Assembly (NCBI RefSeq): GCF_019443425.1
Contig: NZ_CP080382.1
Span: forward strand, 1,612,001-1,676,000
Source of the DNA: Arthrobacter sp. PAMC25284
GTDB lineage: Bacteria; Actinomycetota; Actinomycetes; Actinomycetales; Micrococcaceae
Direction of reading: 5' to 3'
DNA length: 64,000 nucleotides
Shown here in pieces: positions 47,873-57,113 of the stretch. The stretch's first letter is position 1; each line of letters starts with the position of its first letter. The notes below the pieces were generated by a model. That model searched no databases. It saw only the letters and a program-made list of their open reading frames with translations, and was not told where the DNA came from. A program made the position numbers and the translations under genes.

Positions 47873-50004
47873 CCGCTACGCCCCGGGGACTCCGGTCGCT
47901 CCTCCTCAGCGACCGCTACCGCAGCGACAAAGAAGATGTCGTACAGACATTCTTCGTGCCCGCGTTCACCGTGGCGTCGAGCTACAGCAGGGCCGTCGGT
48001 TACTTCACATCAACCAGCCTCGCGCTCTTCGCACGCGGCATCGAGACCTTCGCTGAGCGTGGTGGCGCCATGCGGCTCGTCGCCTCACCGCACCTGGATG
48101 AGGATGATCTTGTCGACATCGAGCGCGGCTATGACGTGAGGGCCGTGGTTGAGAGAGCCACGTTGCGCGAACTCGAACAGGAGCAGCCGGACACTGTCCT
48201 CGACGGGCTCGGACTCCTCGGCCGGCTAATCGCCGAAGGGCGTCTCGACATCAAACTCGCCTTCGTCCAGCAGGAGGGCCGCGTCGGGATTTACCACGAG
48301 AAAATCGGCGTCTTCCGAGACGATGTCGGCGACCTCGTCGGATTCACTGGTAGCAGCAACGAGACGTACGGCGGCCTTATGGCCAACTTCGAATCGGTCG
48401 AGGTGTATCGCGGCTGGTTTCCCGGCGATGGCACGCGAGCACTCCGGCTCGAAGCCGACTTCCAGGCGCTCTGGTCGAACCAGACGCCGCACCTCTCCGT
48501 GGAGCGCTTTCCCGATGTCGCGCGTGACCGCCTCATCAAGCTCGGGGACGAGCGTCCACACCGCCAGCTACTGGGCACGGACAACGCACTTACGCCGACG
48601 CCTACTAGGGCAAGCGAGCCCACCCGGCTAGCAATCCCCGATTGGATAAGCGTCCGCGACTACCAGCGTGAGGCAGTCACGTCCTGGCTCGGCCGCCAGG
48701 GCCGCGGAATCCTCAAGATGGCGACGGGAACAGGGAAGACCAAGACGGCCATGATTGGCGCCACCCAACTGGCCACCGTCCTCCGCCAGCGCGAACAGCC
48801 GCTGGTGCTGCTCATCGTGGCGCCGTTGACTCACCTTGTCGACCAGTGGATCACCGAGGTGGAAGACTTCGGTGTCAAACCCATCGCTGTCTACGAGTCG
48901 AGCCAGAAGTGGCTGCCGATGGTTGAAGAGCAGCTCGCGGCGGCACGCATGGGACAGCGCCCGGTCGTTGCATTGGTCGCCACGAACGCATCGTTCGCAG
49001 GTGAAAAGTTCCAGTCGGTGTTGGCGCGCATCACTCTGCCACTCCTGATCATTGCGGACGAAGCGCACAACCTAGGATCATCGACGTACCGTTCAGCGCT
49101 TCCCACCAACGCCACGTACCGCCTGGCTCTCTCGGCGACGCCTGAACGGTGGTTCGACGACGAGGGGACTGACTCTCTCACCGACTACTTTGGCCCGATA
49201 ATTTTCGAGCTGGGGCTCGGCAAGGCCATCGAGATGGGTGCGTTAACCCGGTACGAATACCTGCCTCGACTGATCGAGCTGAACGATGCCGAGACCAGTC
49301 TCTACGTTGAGTTATCCGCGCAGATCGCGACCCGGATCGGGGCCGGCGACAGTCTCAAGGACGCTGATCCCGACTCCCCGCTCGGATTCCTTCTGCGTCA
49401 ACGTGCGGGGGTGCTCGGCCACGCGGAGGGCAAGCTAGCCGCCGTTCGTGAGGACCTCAACGCCCGGCGCGACGAGTGGTTTCAGCTCGCCTACTGCGCC
49501 GAAGGGAGGAGGCCAGCGGAGACTGGCGCGCCTCCCGGTCCGAAGCAGGTCGACGAAGTGATGAATCTACTCGGGAATCAGTTGCACCTTTCTGCACACC
49601 CCTACGTCTCAGAGACACCGCGACCGGAGCGCAAGGTGCTGCTCCGCCGCTTCGGTGCAGGTGATGACCTCCGAGCGCTCGTTGCGATGCGCTGCCTCGA
49701 CGAAGGCGTCGACATCCCGGATGCCCGGATCGGCTACCTGCTCGCGAGCAGCAGCAACCCCCGGCAGTTCATCCAGCGCCGCGGTCGCTTGCTGCGTCTT
49801 GCCGAGGGCAAAGAGCGCGCCGTAATCCTGGACTATCTCGCAGTGCCGCCCGAGAGCACAAGTGTCAACTTCAACGTCGAACGAGCGCTACTCGTTCGAG
49901 AGTTCGAGAGGGCCAATGAGTTCGGCAAGTTGTCCGAGAACTACGAAGCGACACTGCAAGCGCTGCGACCGCTCAAGGAGCGGTACCAGCTCATGGACAT
50001 GTAG
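47869..50004 (+). CDS. PLD-nuclease/DEAD-box helicase fusion, probable Dnd restriction protein
   Basis: A 711-aa protein. Residues 30-215 form a phospholipase-D-type nuclease: YSRAVGYFTSTSLALFARGI, then YHEKIGVFRDD (the HxK motif), VGFTGSSNETYGGL. A superfamily-2 helicase follows: QREAVTSWLGRQGRGIL, Walker A MATGTGKTKTAM, DEAH in IIADEAHNLGSSTY, LALSATPERW, and motif VI QFIQRRGRLLRLAEG. This architecture corresponds to proteins called DNA phosphorothioation system restriction enzyme. It probably moves on DNA and cuts unmodified targets. GTG start overlaps the preceding stop by four bases. Confidence 0.82.
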   Translation: MTATPRGLRSLLLSDRYRSDKEDVVQTFFVPAFTVASSYSRAVGYFTSTSLALFARGIETFAERGGAMRLVASPHLDEDDLVDIERGYDVRAVVERATLRELEQEQPDTVLDGLGLLGRLIAEGRLDIKLAFVQQEGRVGIYHEKIGVFRDDVGDLVGFTGSSNETYGGLMANFESVEVYRGWFPGDGTRALRLEADFQALWSNQTPHLSVERFPDVARDRLIKLGDERPHRQLLGTDNALTPTPTRASEPTRLAIPDWISVRDYQREAVTSWLGRQGRGILKMATGTGKTKTAMIGATQLATVLRQREQPLVLLIVAPLTHLVDQWITEVEDFGVKPIAVYESSQKWLPMVEEQLAAARMGQRPVVALVATNASFAGEKFQSVLARITLPLLIIADEAHNLGSSTYRSALPTNATYRLALSATPERWFDDEGTDSLTDYFGPIIFELGLGKAIEMGALTRYEYLPRLIELNDAETSLYVELSAQIATRIGAGDSLKDADPDSPLGFLLRQRAGVLGHAEGKLAAVREDLNARRDEWFQLAYCAEGRRPAETGAPPGPKQVDEVMNLLGNQLHLSAHPYVSETPRPERKVLLRRFGAGDDLRALVAMRCLDEGVDIPDARIGYLLASSSNPRQFIQRRGRLLRLAEGKERAVILDYLAVPPESTSVNFNVERALLVREFERANEFGKLSENYEATLQALRPLKERYQLMDM

Positions 50005-50044
50005 GAGGGTCGATGAACGACAACCGCAACAAGGGAGAAACCGA

Positions 50045-50206
50045 GTGAGTCAGAATCGCACCGAGAAGCAGGTGCTTGAGGAACTGAGCGATGAGCAGCG
50101 CGCTCTCCTAAAGCGCGTGCTCGAGATCGAGCGCGCCAAGCTCCACATCAAGGCCTTCGACGCGACCGACGACTTGGTCGCCGCAGTGAAGGAGATCATC
50201 CCGTGA
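50045..50206 (+). CDS. 53-aa helical protein of the defence operon
   Basis: A GTG frame codes EKQVLEELSDEQRALLKRVL and EIERAKLHIKAFDATDDLVA, almost wholly helical with a heptad-like start. It has GGGAG upstream and overlaps the next gene by four bases (GTGA). No family is known to me. Its position between helicase and ATPase suggests an adaptor. Confidence 0.75.
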   Translation: MSQNRTEKQVLEELSDEQRALLKRVLEIERAKLHIKAFDATDDLVAAVKEIIP

Positions 50207-52261
50207 AACTGCAATCGATCAGCCTCACGAACTTCCGTCAGTTCAAAGGCACGCAGTCCTTTGAACTGACCTCGGACGCTATCAAACCAGTCACCCTGTT
50301 GTTCGGCGCTAACGGCGCCGGCAAGACCACCTTGTTGAACGCCTTCACTTGGGCCCTGTACGGAAATATGTCCGACGACGTCGAGCAGCAGGACCGCATG
50401 GTCACCGACAGCGTGTGGCGGTCGCTTGCAGTCGGCAGTTCGGTCGATGTCTCCGTCGAGGTGTGCTTCGACCACGAGAGTCAGAACTACCGCCTCGTTC
50501 GCAAGGGGACTCTCCGCAAGGAATCCGACCACCAGGGCCCCGGCCACTGCCCAACTTCAGCTCTGGACAACCCGTCCTGATGGTTCCTCTGAAGTCAGCC
50601 AGGCGCCGCAGGAAACTATCTTTAGCATCCTGCCAGTCGGCGTCAGCCGATTCTTCTTCTTTAATGGCGAGCGCATAGAGAACCTCGTGAAGAAGGGCGC
50701 CTACGCCGAAGTCCAGAAAGACATCAAAGTGTTGCTCGATCTCGAGCAGGTCGAGCGTGCGATCGCCCACCTGCCGAGGGTGAACCGGCGGCTAACCGAC
50801 GAGCTCAAGAAGCACGGCGGCGAGACCGCGAGTGCCATCCAAGACGCGATCGACACACTGACCGACCGGCAGACTAGGGCCAAGGACGAGCTCAAGCTAG
50901 TCGAAGGCGACCTTGCCACTCTCGATGAGGAACGCGATCGCACCACCGATTTGCTGCGTCAGCATGCGGAAGCGGCGCCGATCCAGGCCGAGCGCGACGC
51001 CGTAACGAAGGAGTTGACGGAGGCCCGAGCAGCGAGGGACAAGGCTCTGACCGATCGCGCCGTCTTGATCGCGACGCGGGGTTTTCAGGCATTTACAGAC
51101 ATCCTCGGACAGAAGACCAAGGCGATGGCGGACAGCCTCTACCAGAAGGGCGCTCTGCCGGCGCCCCTGAAGCGTGAGTTCGTGGACAAGCTGCTCGACG
51201 ACGGCACCTGTATCTGCGGTACCTCGCTCACCGAACACTCAGAATCATGGGATCACGTGAAGGAGTGGCGTCAACGGGCTGGCCTCCAGGCGGTCGAGAC
51301 CGCCTGGCAGCGCGTCAGTGGCCAGATCGCGCCTCTAGCCGACGCCCGGGTAGGCCTGCGCGACGACCTCGCCAACCTGCTCAATCGCATTGGGTCTGAG
51401 CGGGACCGAGTCGCCCGCCTCGAAGCGCGAAAGTCCGAACTCGACGGCAAGCTCAAGGACAGTCGCCAGGAGGGCGTCCAAGCCCTGGAAACAAAGCGTA
51501 TGGACCTTGAAGGTCGTATCGCACTCAAGAACCAGCGAAAGGGTGCCATCGAGACTGACCTGGTCAACCTCACCAAGGAGATCGACCAGAAGACCACGGA
51601 GAGGTCCCGCGCCCAAGTCACCGACGAGTTGGCCAGCAAGGCGCGCTCCCGGTCTGACCTGGTGCAATCGGTGAAGCGGGCACTCGAGGAGATTCTGGCG
51701 ATCCGCGAAGAGGACATGCGGCTCCGCCTCGATGCCGAACTAAAGTCGGTGTTCAAGAGCATCACCCACCAGGCACACGTGCCCACTCTCAGTGAGGGTT
51801 TCGAACTGACGCTCCACAAGAACGTCAATGGCGTCGAACTGCCCGTGCCCAAGTCGACGGGTGAGAACCAGATCCTGAGCCTAAGCTTCGTCGCTGCTGT
51901 CTCGAAGCTCGCGCGGGAGATTCGCAAGGAACGCCGAGCCGAGGGTGCGGCGGCCGACGACGCGGGAACCTTCCCGATAGTGATGGATGCGGCCTTCGGC
52001 TCACTCGATCAGGATTACCAGGAGGCCGTTTCTCGGGCGCTCGCGAAGATGGCGCCGCAGCTCGTCGTCCTGGTCAGCAAGAGCCAGGGCCTCGGCAAGG
52101 TGGTTACCGAGCTACTCCCCTATGTCAGCCACCTCGGGGTCATCGAGACCCACACGACGGCGGCAGGCAGCGTGTCCGACGATATCGAGCTGGAGGGCAT
52201 GTCGTATCCCTATATCCGGTCGGCCGACTCCGACCACTCCGAGCTGAAGGTGATCAAGTGA
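50203..52261 (+). pseudogene. DndD-like SMC/Rad50-type ATPase, single frameshift
   Basis: The N-terminal part (from GTG 50203) reads SISLTNFRQFKGTQSFELTS, Walker A LLFGANGAGKTTLLNAFTWA. After GGGCCCC (50535-50541) the frame changes; the other frame carries SRFFFFNGERIENLVKKGAY, a long coiled coil, a zinc hook DGTCICGTSL, signature STGENQILSLSFVAAVSKLA and Walker B PIVMDAAFGSLDQDY. One extra base explains everything (2,059 bases = 686 codons + 1). It is a paralogue of DndD at 61002-62981. Presumably it clamps DNA for the helicase-nuclease. A sequencing error is likely. Confidence 0.85.
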
Positions 52262-52728
52262 TAACCGCACCGAGTGACGTCAGGGCCCGCAGGCCGCAGC
52301 AGCACGAGGCCCTCATGAAGGAACTCCAGGCTGAGGGCAGGTTCTCGACCTTCCGCGATATTCTGCTCTTCGCAGCTGCCGTCGGGTTCCGCCAAGAGCG
52401 GAGGGTACCGTTCACCACCGCATCGGGGGATATCCGCAGCGACGTTCTGCTGGGGCCTGGGTTCAGCGACACGTTAATTAACATGATCGCCGCCAACGTA
52501 GTGACCGAGGATCCGGAAATCATGGACGACACCCGGATGGACGAGCGCTTCAAGATCTTCGAGGAGTACGCCAACGGTGGGTTGGAGTACATCCAGGAGC
52601 AGGTCAACGTCCGACACCAGCCGGCAGCCCTTGTGGTCGTCGACCTGGTGACGGAGGCGTTCGCGGATGATAGTGGGGCAAAACCCGTGTCGGTCGACGA
52701 GCTGCTTGGCGGAGTGACCTGGGGATAG
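52258..52728 (+). CDS. dnd system-associated protein 4-like
   Basis: A 156-aa protein. VRARRPQQHEALMKELQAEG, STFRDILLFAAAVGFRQERR, VPFTTASGDIRSDVLLGPGF match what I know of dnd system-associated protein 4 (R-RRP..H..L...L...G.F.T.RD...FAA..GF...RR.PF). It overlaps the ATPase stop (ATGA-like GTGATAA). No enzyme motif is seen. Its family has been linked to phosphorothioation islands, which supports a joint role of this operon with dndABCDE. Confidence 0.75.
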   Translation: MITAPSDVRARRPQQHEALMKELQAEGRFSTFRDILLFAAAVGFRQERRVPFTTASGDIRSDVLLGPGFSDTLINMIAANVVTEDPEIMDDTRMDERFKIFEEYANGGLEYIQEQVNVRHQPAALVVVDLVTEAFADDSGAKPVSVDELLGGVTWG

Positions 52729-52770
52729 CGCTACCAGATGCCGGTCTTCCGAGTATCACGCCGCCGTGCG

Positions 52771-52810
52771 CCGCTGGCGAAGGGATCGTTGACGAACCCT
52801 TCGCCAGCGG
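52771..52810. terminator. bidirectional terminator hairpin
   Basis: CCGCTGGCGAAGGG and CCCTTCGCCAGCGG pair perfectly over 14 bp around a 12-base loop. It lies 42 bases after the plus-strand operon and between it and the convergent minus-strand methyltransferase gene, so it may end both. T-runs are weak. Confidence 0.75.
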
Positions 52811-53217
52811 GATGAGGCGCGGCATCGTGAGCTCTGCCCCGGCCTGAATCAGCCCGGAATGGTGACGAGCCAGCCCCATCGGTGCGTTGCCGATAGCTGT
52901 GGCGCCAGAGAGCAGCTATACCTTGGTTCACCTGAACAAGCAGCAAGGTGCTTTTCAGATACGCCTGGATCCGCAGCTGCCACCATCCCGTTCCAGCTAC
53001 CTCGTTCTTATGAGACGGTGTCCGGCTACCCTCACTCCAGCCTTACTCAACGTTGCCGCCCACCCCCCTAGGTGTCCGATTTGCTCGGGGTGGGCATAAA
53101 GCCCTGCACGCATCTCTGACCGGGTCAACCGCGAGTAGAGCTCCCTGCGGCTATCTTCTACGCCGAGAAACTCCTCTTTGCGATGCAGGAGCGGAGGGTT
53201 GTCGGACCGCCTGTAGT

Positions 53218-53223
53218 CACGGA
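53218..53223 (+). repeat. target-site duplication, left copy (CACGGA)
   Basis: CACGGA at 53218-53223 recurs at 55868-55873, just outside the two ends of the IS21 element. It lies within the codons that the insertion duplicated in the methyltransferase gene. Confidence 0.9.
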
Positions 53224-53357
53224 TGTCAATGGCCAATAGTTTGTGCCCATGGGCGGCCAGCAAAAACGCCCGCTGGTGGCCATGAAAACTGCCCACTCAT
53301 GGCCACGAGATCTGCCCACCGGGTGTTTGGTGGCGTTGGCCATGTTGGGTAGCGGGG

Positions 53358-54137
53358 TTAGTTCATTGGGGTGACTCCTTTTCCGGCGAGGGCCTGACTG
53401 AGGCGGATTGAATCTCCTGAGGTTTGGCAGACGTGCGCGTGGTGCAGCAGCCGGTCGACGGTGGCTGTGGCCAGGGTTTTAGGCATGAGCTCGTCAAAGC
53501 CGGCGGGGTGCAGGTTTGAGGAAACCGCGACGGAGCGTTTCTCGTAGGCGGCGTCGACGAGGCGGTAGAGGCCCTCCGCCGCGTCCGTGCCCACCGGCAA
53601 GAGGCCGATGTCATCGACCACCACCAAATCTGCGCGGAGGATCCGGGCGACGACTTTGGTGACGCTGTCATCGGAGCGGTGGGCGCGCATGAGGGCCCCG
53701 AGGTCCTCGAGCCGGAACCAGGCGACCCGCAGGCCGGCTTCGACGGCCTGTTGCCCGAGGGCTTCGAGGAAGAATGTTTTGCCGGTGCCGGAGGGGCCGC
53801 AGATCACGACGTTTTCCTTCCGTCCGATCCATTCCAGCGTCCGTAGCGCCTGCTGTGTCGGGGCGGGGATCGAGGAGGCGGACGGGTCCCAGGTGTCGAA
53901 GGTTTTCCCGGTCGGGAAGCCCGCGGCCTTGCGCCGGGTGGCGAGCATGGACCGGGACCGGCCGGCGACTTCCTCGACGAAGAGGGCCTTGATGACTTCG
54001 GCCGGTTCCCAGCGCTGGGCGCGGGCGGTCGCGATCAGTTCCGGTGCCAGCGCCCGTGCGTGGGGCATCTTCAGTTGCCGCATCAGCGCCTCCAGCTCCG
54101 CCGGCAGGACTGGCGCGGTGGCCGGGACCGGGCTCAT
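53358..54137 (-). CDS. istB: IS21 helper ATPase IstB
   Basis: A 259-aa AAA+ ATPase that selects targets for IstA. Walker A is ICGPSGTGKTFFLEALG, Walker B ADLVVVDDIGLLPV, sensor region SVAVSSNLHPAGFDELMP, and the C-terminus has VDRLLHHAHVCQTSGDSIRL as in other IstB proteins. The start at 54137 overlaps istA. No defect is seen. Confidence 0.95.
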   Translation of the reverse strand: MSPVPATAPVLPAELEALMRQLKMPHARALAPELIATARAQRWEPAEVIKALFVEEVAGRSRSMLATRRKAAGFPTGKTFDTWDPSASSIPAPTQQALRTLEWIGRKENVVICGPSGTGKTFFLEALGQQAVEAGLRVAWFRLEDLGALMRAHRSDDSVTKVVARILRADLVVVDDIGLLPVGTDAAEGLYRLVDAAYEKRSVAVSSNLHPAGFDELMPKTLATATVDRLLHHAHVCQTSGDSIRLSQALAGKGVTPMN

Positions 54138-55720
54138 GCGCTTTCTCCCAGGGTGCCGGCGGAACTGGCGGCAGCGGGTGGTCGGCCGATCGCGGCCCAC
54201 GCGGCGGTGCCCTGTGTCAGGGACCGGGTTTCCCCGGCGGCGTGGGTGGTGGTGCGCGTGCTTGAGGCGTTCAGGATTGAGGCGAGGTCCTTGTTCGCGA
54301 AGCGGCCATGGATGGCCGCGGTCCCCAGGGCCTGGTCGACTTCGGACTGCCCGGCGATCTTGGCCAGGGCGACCGCTTCGGCCATCTTCACGTTCATCCT
54401 CGCGGTGCCCGCCGCGGCGGCCTCGAGCAGCCAGGTGCGGGCGCCGGCGCCGATGCTAAGGAACTCCGCTTCCGCGGCCGTCCTGGCTTTGGCCGTGTAT
54501 TCACCCGGGATCCTGGGCCTATGGTCCGGGAAGTGGGCGTCGTTGATCGCCGGGCTGCCGGGCCGGGCGCGCCGGTGCCGGGCGACTTCGACCGGGCCGC
54601 CGCTGCCGTGGTGGACGATGATGACCTGCTCATCGGGCCCGGCGCCGTGGGCTCGGACGAACACCCTCGCGCCGAGCAGATACGCCGGGACGGAGTACTG
54701 CCCGTTCTCGAACGTGACCATCGGCGTGTTCTCCGGGACGGCCCGGGAGAGCCCGAACGCGACGGTGTGCGCGGTGTCCGGGATCCGGTGCAACCGCGGC
54801 GCTTCCTCGGCCAACATCGCGGCGGGTTTACGGCGGGTGGCGCGGTGTTCACGGGTATTGACCTCGTCCATGAACGCCTGGCACGCCTGTTCGATCTCGG
54901 CGAAGGAAGCGTATTCGGCACGCAGGTTGGTGTCCTTGGGCACGATGTCGGCCTTGGCGAGCTTCACCGAGGACTCCACGCCGCCCTTGGACGCAGGGTC
55001 CGCCGGCTGGCAGGTCAACACCGTCACGCCGTAGTGGCGGGCGAAGTCGACCGTCTGCTGGTTGCGGACCGGGACCCCGGCAACATGGGACACCGTCACG
55101 GTCTTCTCGTTATCGGTCAGGACGTAGGTCGGGGCGCCGCCCAGAACACGGAAGCTGCGGTCAAGAGCTGCGAACACGCTCGGCGCCGTCCGGTCCCGCA
55201 GCGCGATCACGACTCTGAAGCGGGACCACGCCAGCCAGGCCACGAACAAAACGGTCTTCTTCCCCTCGATCACGGGGCCGTCGCCGAAATCGTACTGAAG
55301 CCACATCCCCGGTTCTGTCACCCAGGGCCGGTGCACCCGGACGTGGCCGAGCCGCCAGGCGGCGCGGACCTGCGCGACGGCCCGGCGGGTCGAGCGCTCC
55401 GAACCCTCATAGCCGAGGGCCAGGAGTTTCTGGTGGGCTTTGTCGGCGCGGATCTTGCCCCTGGAGGCCTCGATCCATTCCTCGATCTTGGGCAGGAACG
55501 CATCGGTGACCCGGCCGCGATAGACCGGTTCGGCGATCGGCTGGCCGGCGTCCCGGGCAGCGACGTGCCGGGCCACCGTGTGATGCGAGCAGCCCGTGAG
55601 TTCCGCGGCGGCGCGCAACGATCCGGTCAGATCATACGCAGCAAGTATTTCCATGATTTCTCCGTCAAACTTCATTAGGGCCTCTTCCCGGGCGACTTTG
55701 GTGCGACTAGACACCGTCAT
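54134..55720 (-). CDS. istA: IS21 transposase IstA
   Basis: A 528-aa DDE transposase. The N-terminal HTH (LRAAAELTGCSHHTVARHVA) precedes the catalytic core: Asp in WLQYDFGDGPVIEGKK, Asp in APTYVLTDNEKTVTVSHV, Glu in DPASKGGVESSVKLAKADIV. The Mu-type C-terminal beta barrel follows (VTFENGQYSVPAYLLGARVF). ATG 55720 is chosen over TTG 55723. It is intact. Confidence 0.95.
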   Translation of the reverse strand: MTVSSRTKVAREEALMKFDGEIMEILAAYDLTGSLRAAAELTGCSHHTVARHVAARDAGQPIAEPVYRGRVTDAFLPKIEEWIEASRGKIRADKAHQKLLALGYEGSERSTRRAVAQVRAAWRLGHVRVHRPWVTEPGMWLQYDFGDGPVIEGKKTVLFVAWLAWSRFRVVIALRDRTAPSVFAALDRSFRVLGGAPTYVLTDNEKTVTVSHVAGVPVRNQQTVDFARHYGVTVLTCQPADPASKGGVESSVKLAKADIVPKDTNLRAEYASFAEIEQACQAFMDEVNTREHRATRRKPAAMLAEEAPRLHRIPDTAHTVAFGLSRAVPENTPMVTFENGQYSVPAYLLGARVFVRAHGAGPDEQVIIVHHGSGGPVEVARHRRARPGSPAINDAHFPDHRPRIPGEYTAKARTAAEAEFLSIGAGARTWLLEAAAAGTARMNVKMAEAVALAKIAGQSEVDQALGTAAIHGRFANKDLASILNASSTRTTTHAAGETRSLTQGTAAWAAIGRPPAAASSAGTLGESA

Positions 55721-55867
55721 CAAACCCCGGGGAGAGGCTCCCGCCGCTTAAGCAGCAGGGTTCAGTAAGGAAGTGGGCAGATCTCATGGCCACCAACGGG
55801 CAGTTTTCAAGGCCGTCAGTGGGCAGTTCCGTGGCCGCCTACGGGCAGTTTTCCATGGCCGCTAACA

Positions 55868-55873
55868 CACGGA
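55868..55873 (+). repeat. target-site duplication, right copy (CACGGA)
   Basis: Right copy of the 6-base duplication; see 53218-53223. Both copies are identical, so the insertion is recent. Confidence 0.9.
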
Positions 55874-57113
55874 AGCCAACAGTGAGATTGCGCAAGCTGA
55901 CTGTCGTTGCTGACTCAAGGGTCGGGTGCGCATCTCGATCGAATCGAGGATATGACAGGTATGACACCTGCGGTTCGACAACTGACAACTTGATGAGGTT
56001 TGCGTCCGGAACACTGCCCGAAAGAATTCGTGCGCACGCTTCGTACACCTGAAGTAGCGGCGGTAGCTCCCCTAAGGCTGAAACATGAACGTACAGGGCT
56101 GTCGGCGTTTGCTTTCCGACCCTAGAACCTCGGGCGGCCAAATAGACCGAGACGGAGTTACCGGCTGCCAGCAGCAGTTTGTCTGCACGCCGGCACGCCT
56201 CGCGGTAGGTTCCGAAAAGCGACCGAATGTCAGCAGCGAGGCTTGCGCTGAGCTGCGTGAACTTTGGCCTGGAAGAGAATCGGGACAGGGCGACGTAGAT
56301 CAGAAGCTCTTCCTTTCGTCGCCGGATCAGTTCTTCCCATTGGGCGTCCTCGATTACCTGCCGGATGAGACTGGCGGCAGCCCGTAGCGATCCCAGAGCG
56401 CGGCAGACTTGAGCCTCATCCGACGGGAGCAGTTCCCCCGGCCGCGGCGGACGAGCATGGTCCATTAGAAACGCTAGCAACGAGGCGAGATCGTCCGCAT
56501 GTTGCTCGTATCTGACGCGAGGATCGAGTCGAATCCTGGGCCGATAGCTGTAGATCCGATTGTTCAAGAAGTCTTGTTCGGTGGCCGAGTCCCGAAACAC
56601 GTAGAAAATCCCGGGCGCGGCAGCCAGAGGGCGAACGCCAATAGTTGAAGATATCCATTCGGACAGTTCCGCTTGATCGAAGAACTTCTGAAAAGTGCCT
56701 ATCCGGGTCCTAATCCCATCGCCGAACGAGCTACCAGCCAGATCTCGTGCCTCCCAATTTAGGCGGGCTGAGACGACCAGAACTCTCGTAGCGAGCTCCC
56801 ATGCATGCTGCAAGGCGATGGCTCGCTCGAAAGGATCTTCGATGACATTGACCACGTATCCCAAATTGACGACATCGGCGGCTATCAAAGCGCAGTCAGG
56901 CTGGAAATGAGGGTCCCAGCCGTCTGCCGTGTAACCAAGTTCTCGCAAGGTTCGGAGATCATGTCCGCGCCCGCAACCGAAATCGAACAATGTCCAAGAG
57001 GGCTTCAATACTCCGTCGCCTATCGCGGACGATACGGGCCGTGACAAGCCGACCCGGGTCATCGCAGTCCGGCCACGGTCAATTGGCGGTATCACGACGG
57101 CGCCAATCGGCAA

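Larger units (their letters stand above)
53224..55867 (-). mobile_element. IS21-family element (istA-istB), 2,644 bp
   Basis: The element begins TGTCAATGGCCAATAG and ends ATGGCCGCTAACA, giving imperfect inverted ends TGT(C/T)A(A/G)(T/C)GGCCA. Inside both ends are multiple repeats of the kind GTGGCCATGAAAACTGCCC, typical of IS21 transposase sites. It carries istA and istB on the minus strand with a four-base overlap. A 6-bp duplication (CACGGA) borders it, in the range known for IS21. Confidence 0.93.
52997..57113 (-). pseudogene. Dnd-associated methyltransferase gene split by an IS21 element
   Basis: The N-terminal part (57113 to about 55868) has TLFDFGCGRGHDLRTLRELG and TADGWDPHF (SAM site), then NLGYVVNVIEDPFERAIALQ and QTPTALYVHVSALGELPPLL. 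Reading stops after NLTVGFR, in the IS. The C-terminal part (53223 to 52997) resumes at RDYRRSDNPPLLHRKEEFLG, SRLTRSEMRAGLYAHPEQIG and GWAATLSKAGVRVAGHRL. Removing 2,644 bases plus one 6-base duplication joins FR with DYRR in frame into 488 codons. The family is called DNA phosphorothioation-associated putative methyltransferase. Start TTG 57113 abuts the dndA stop; ATG 57062 is an alternative. Confidence 0.88.
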
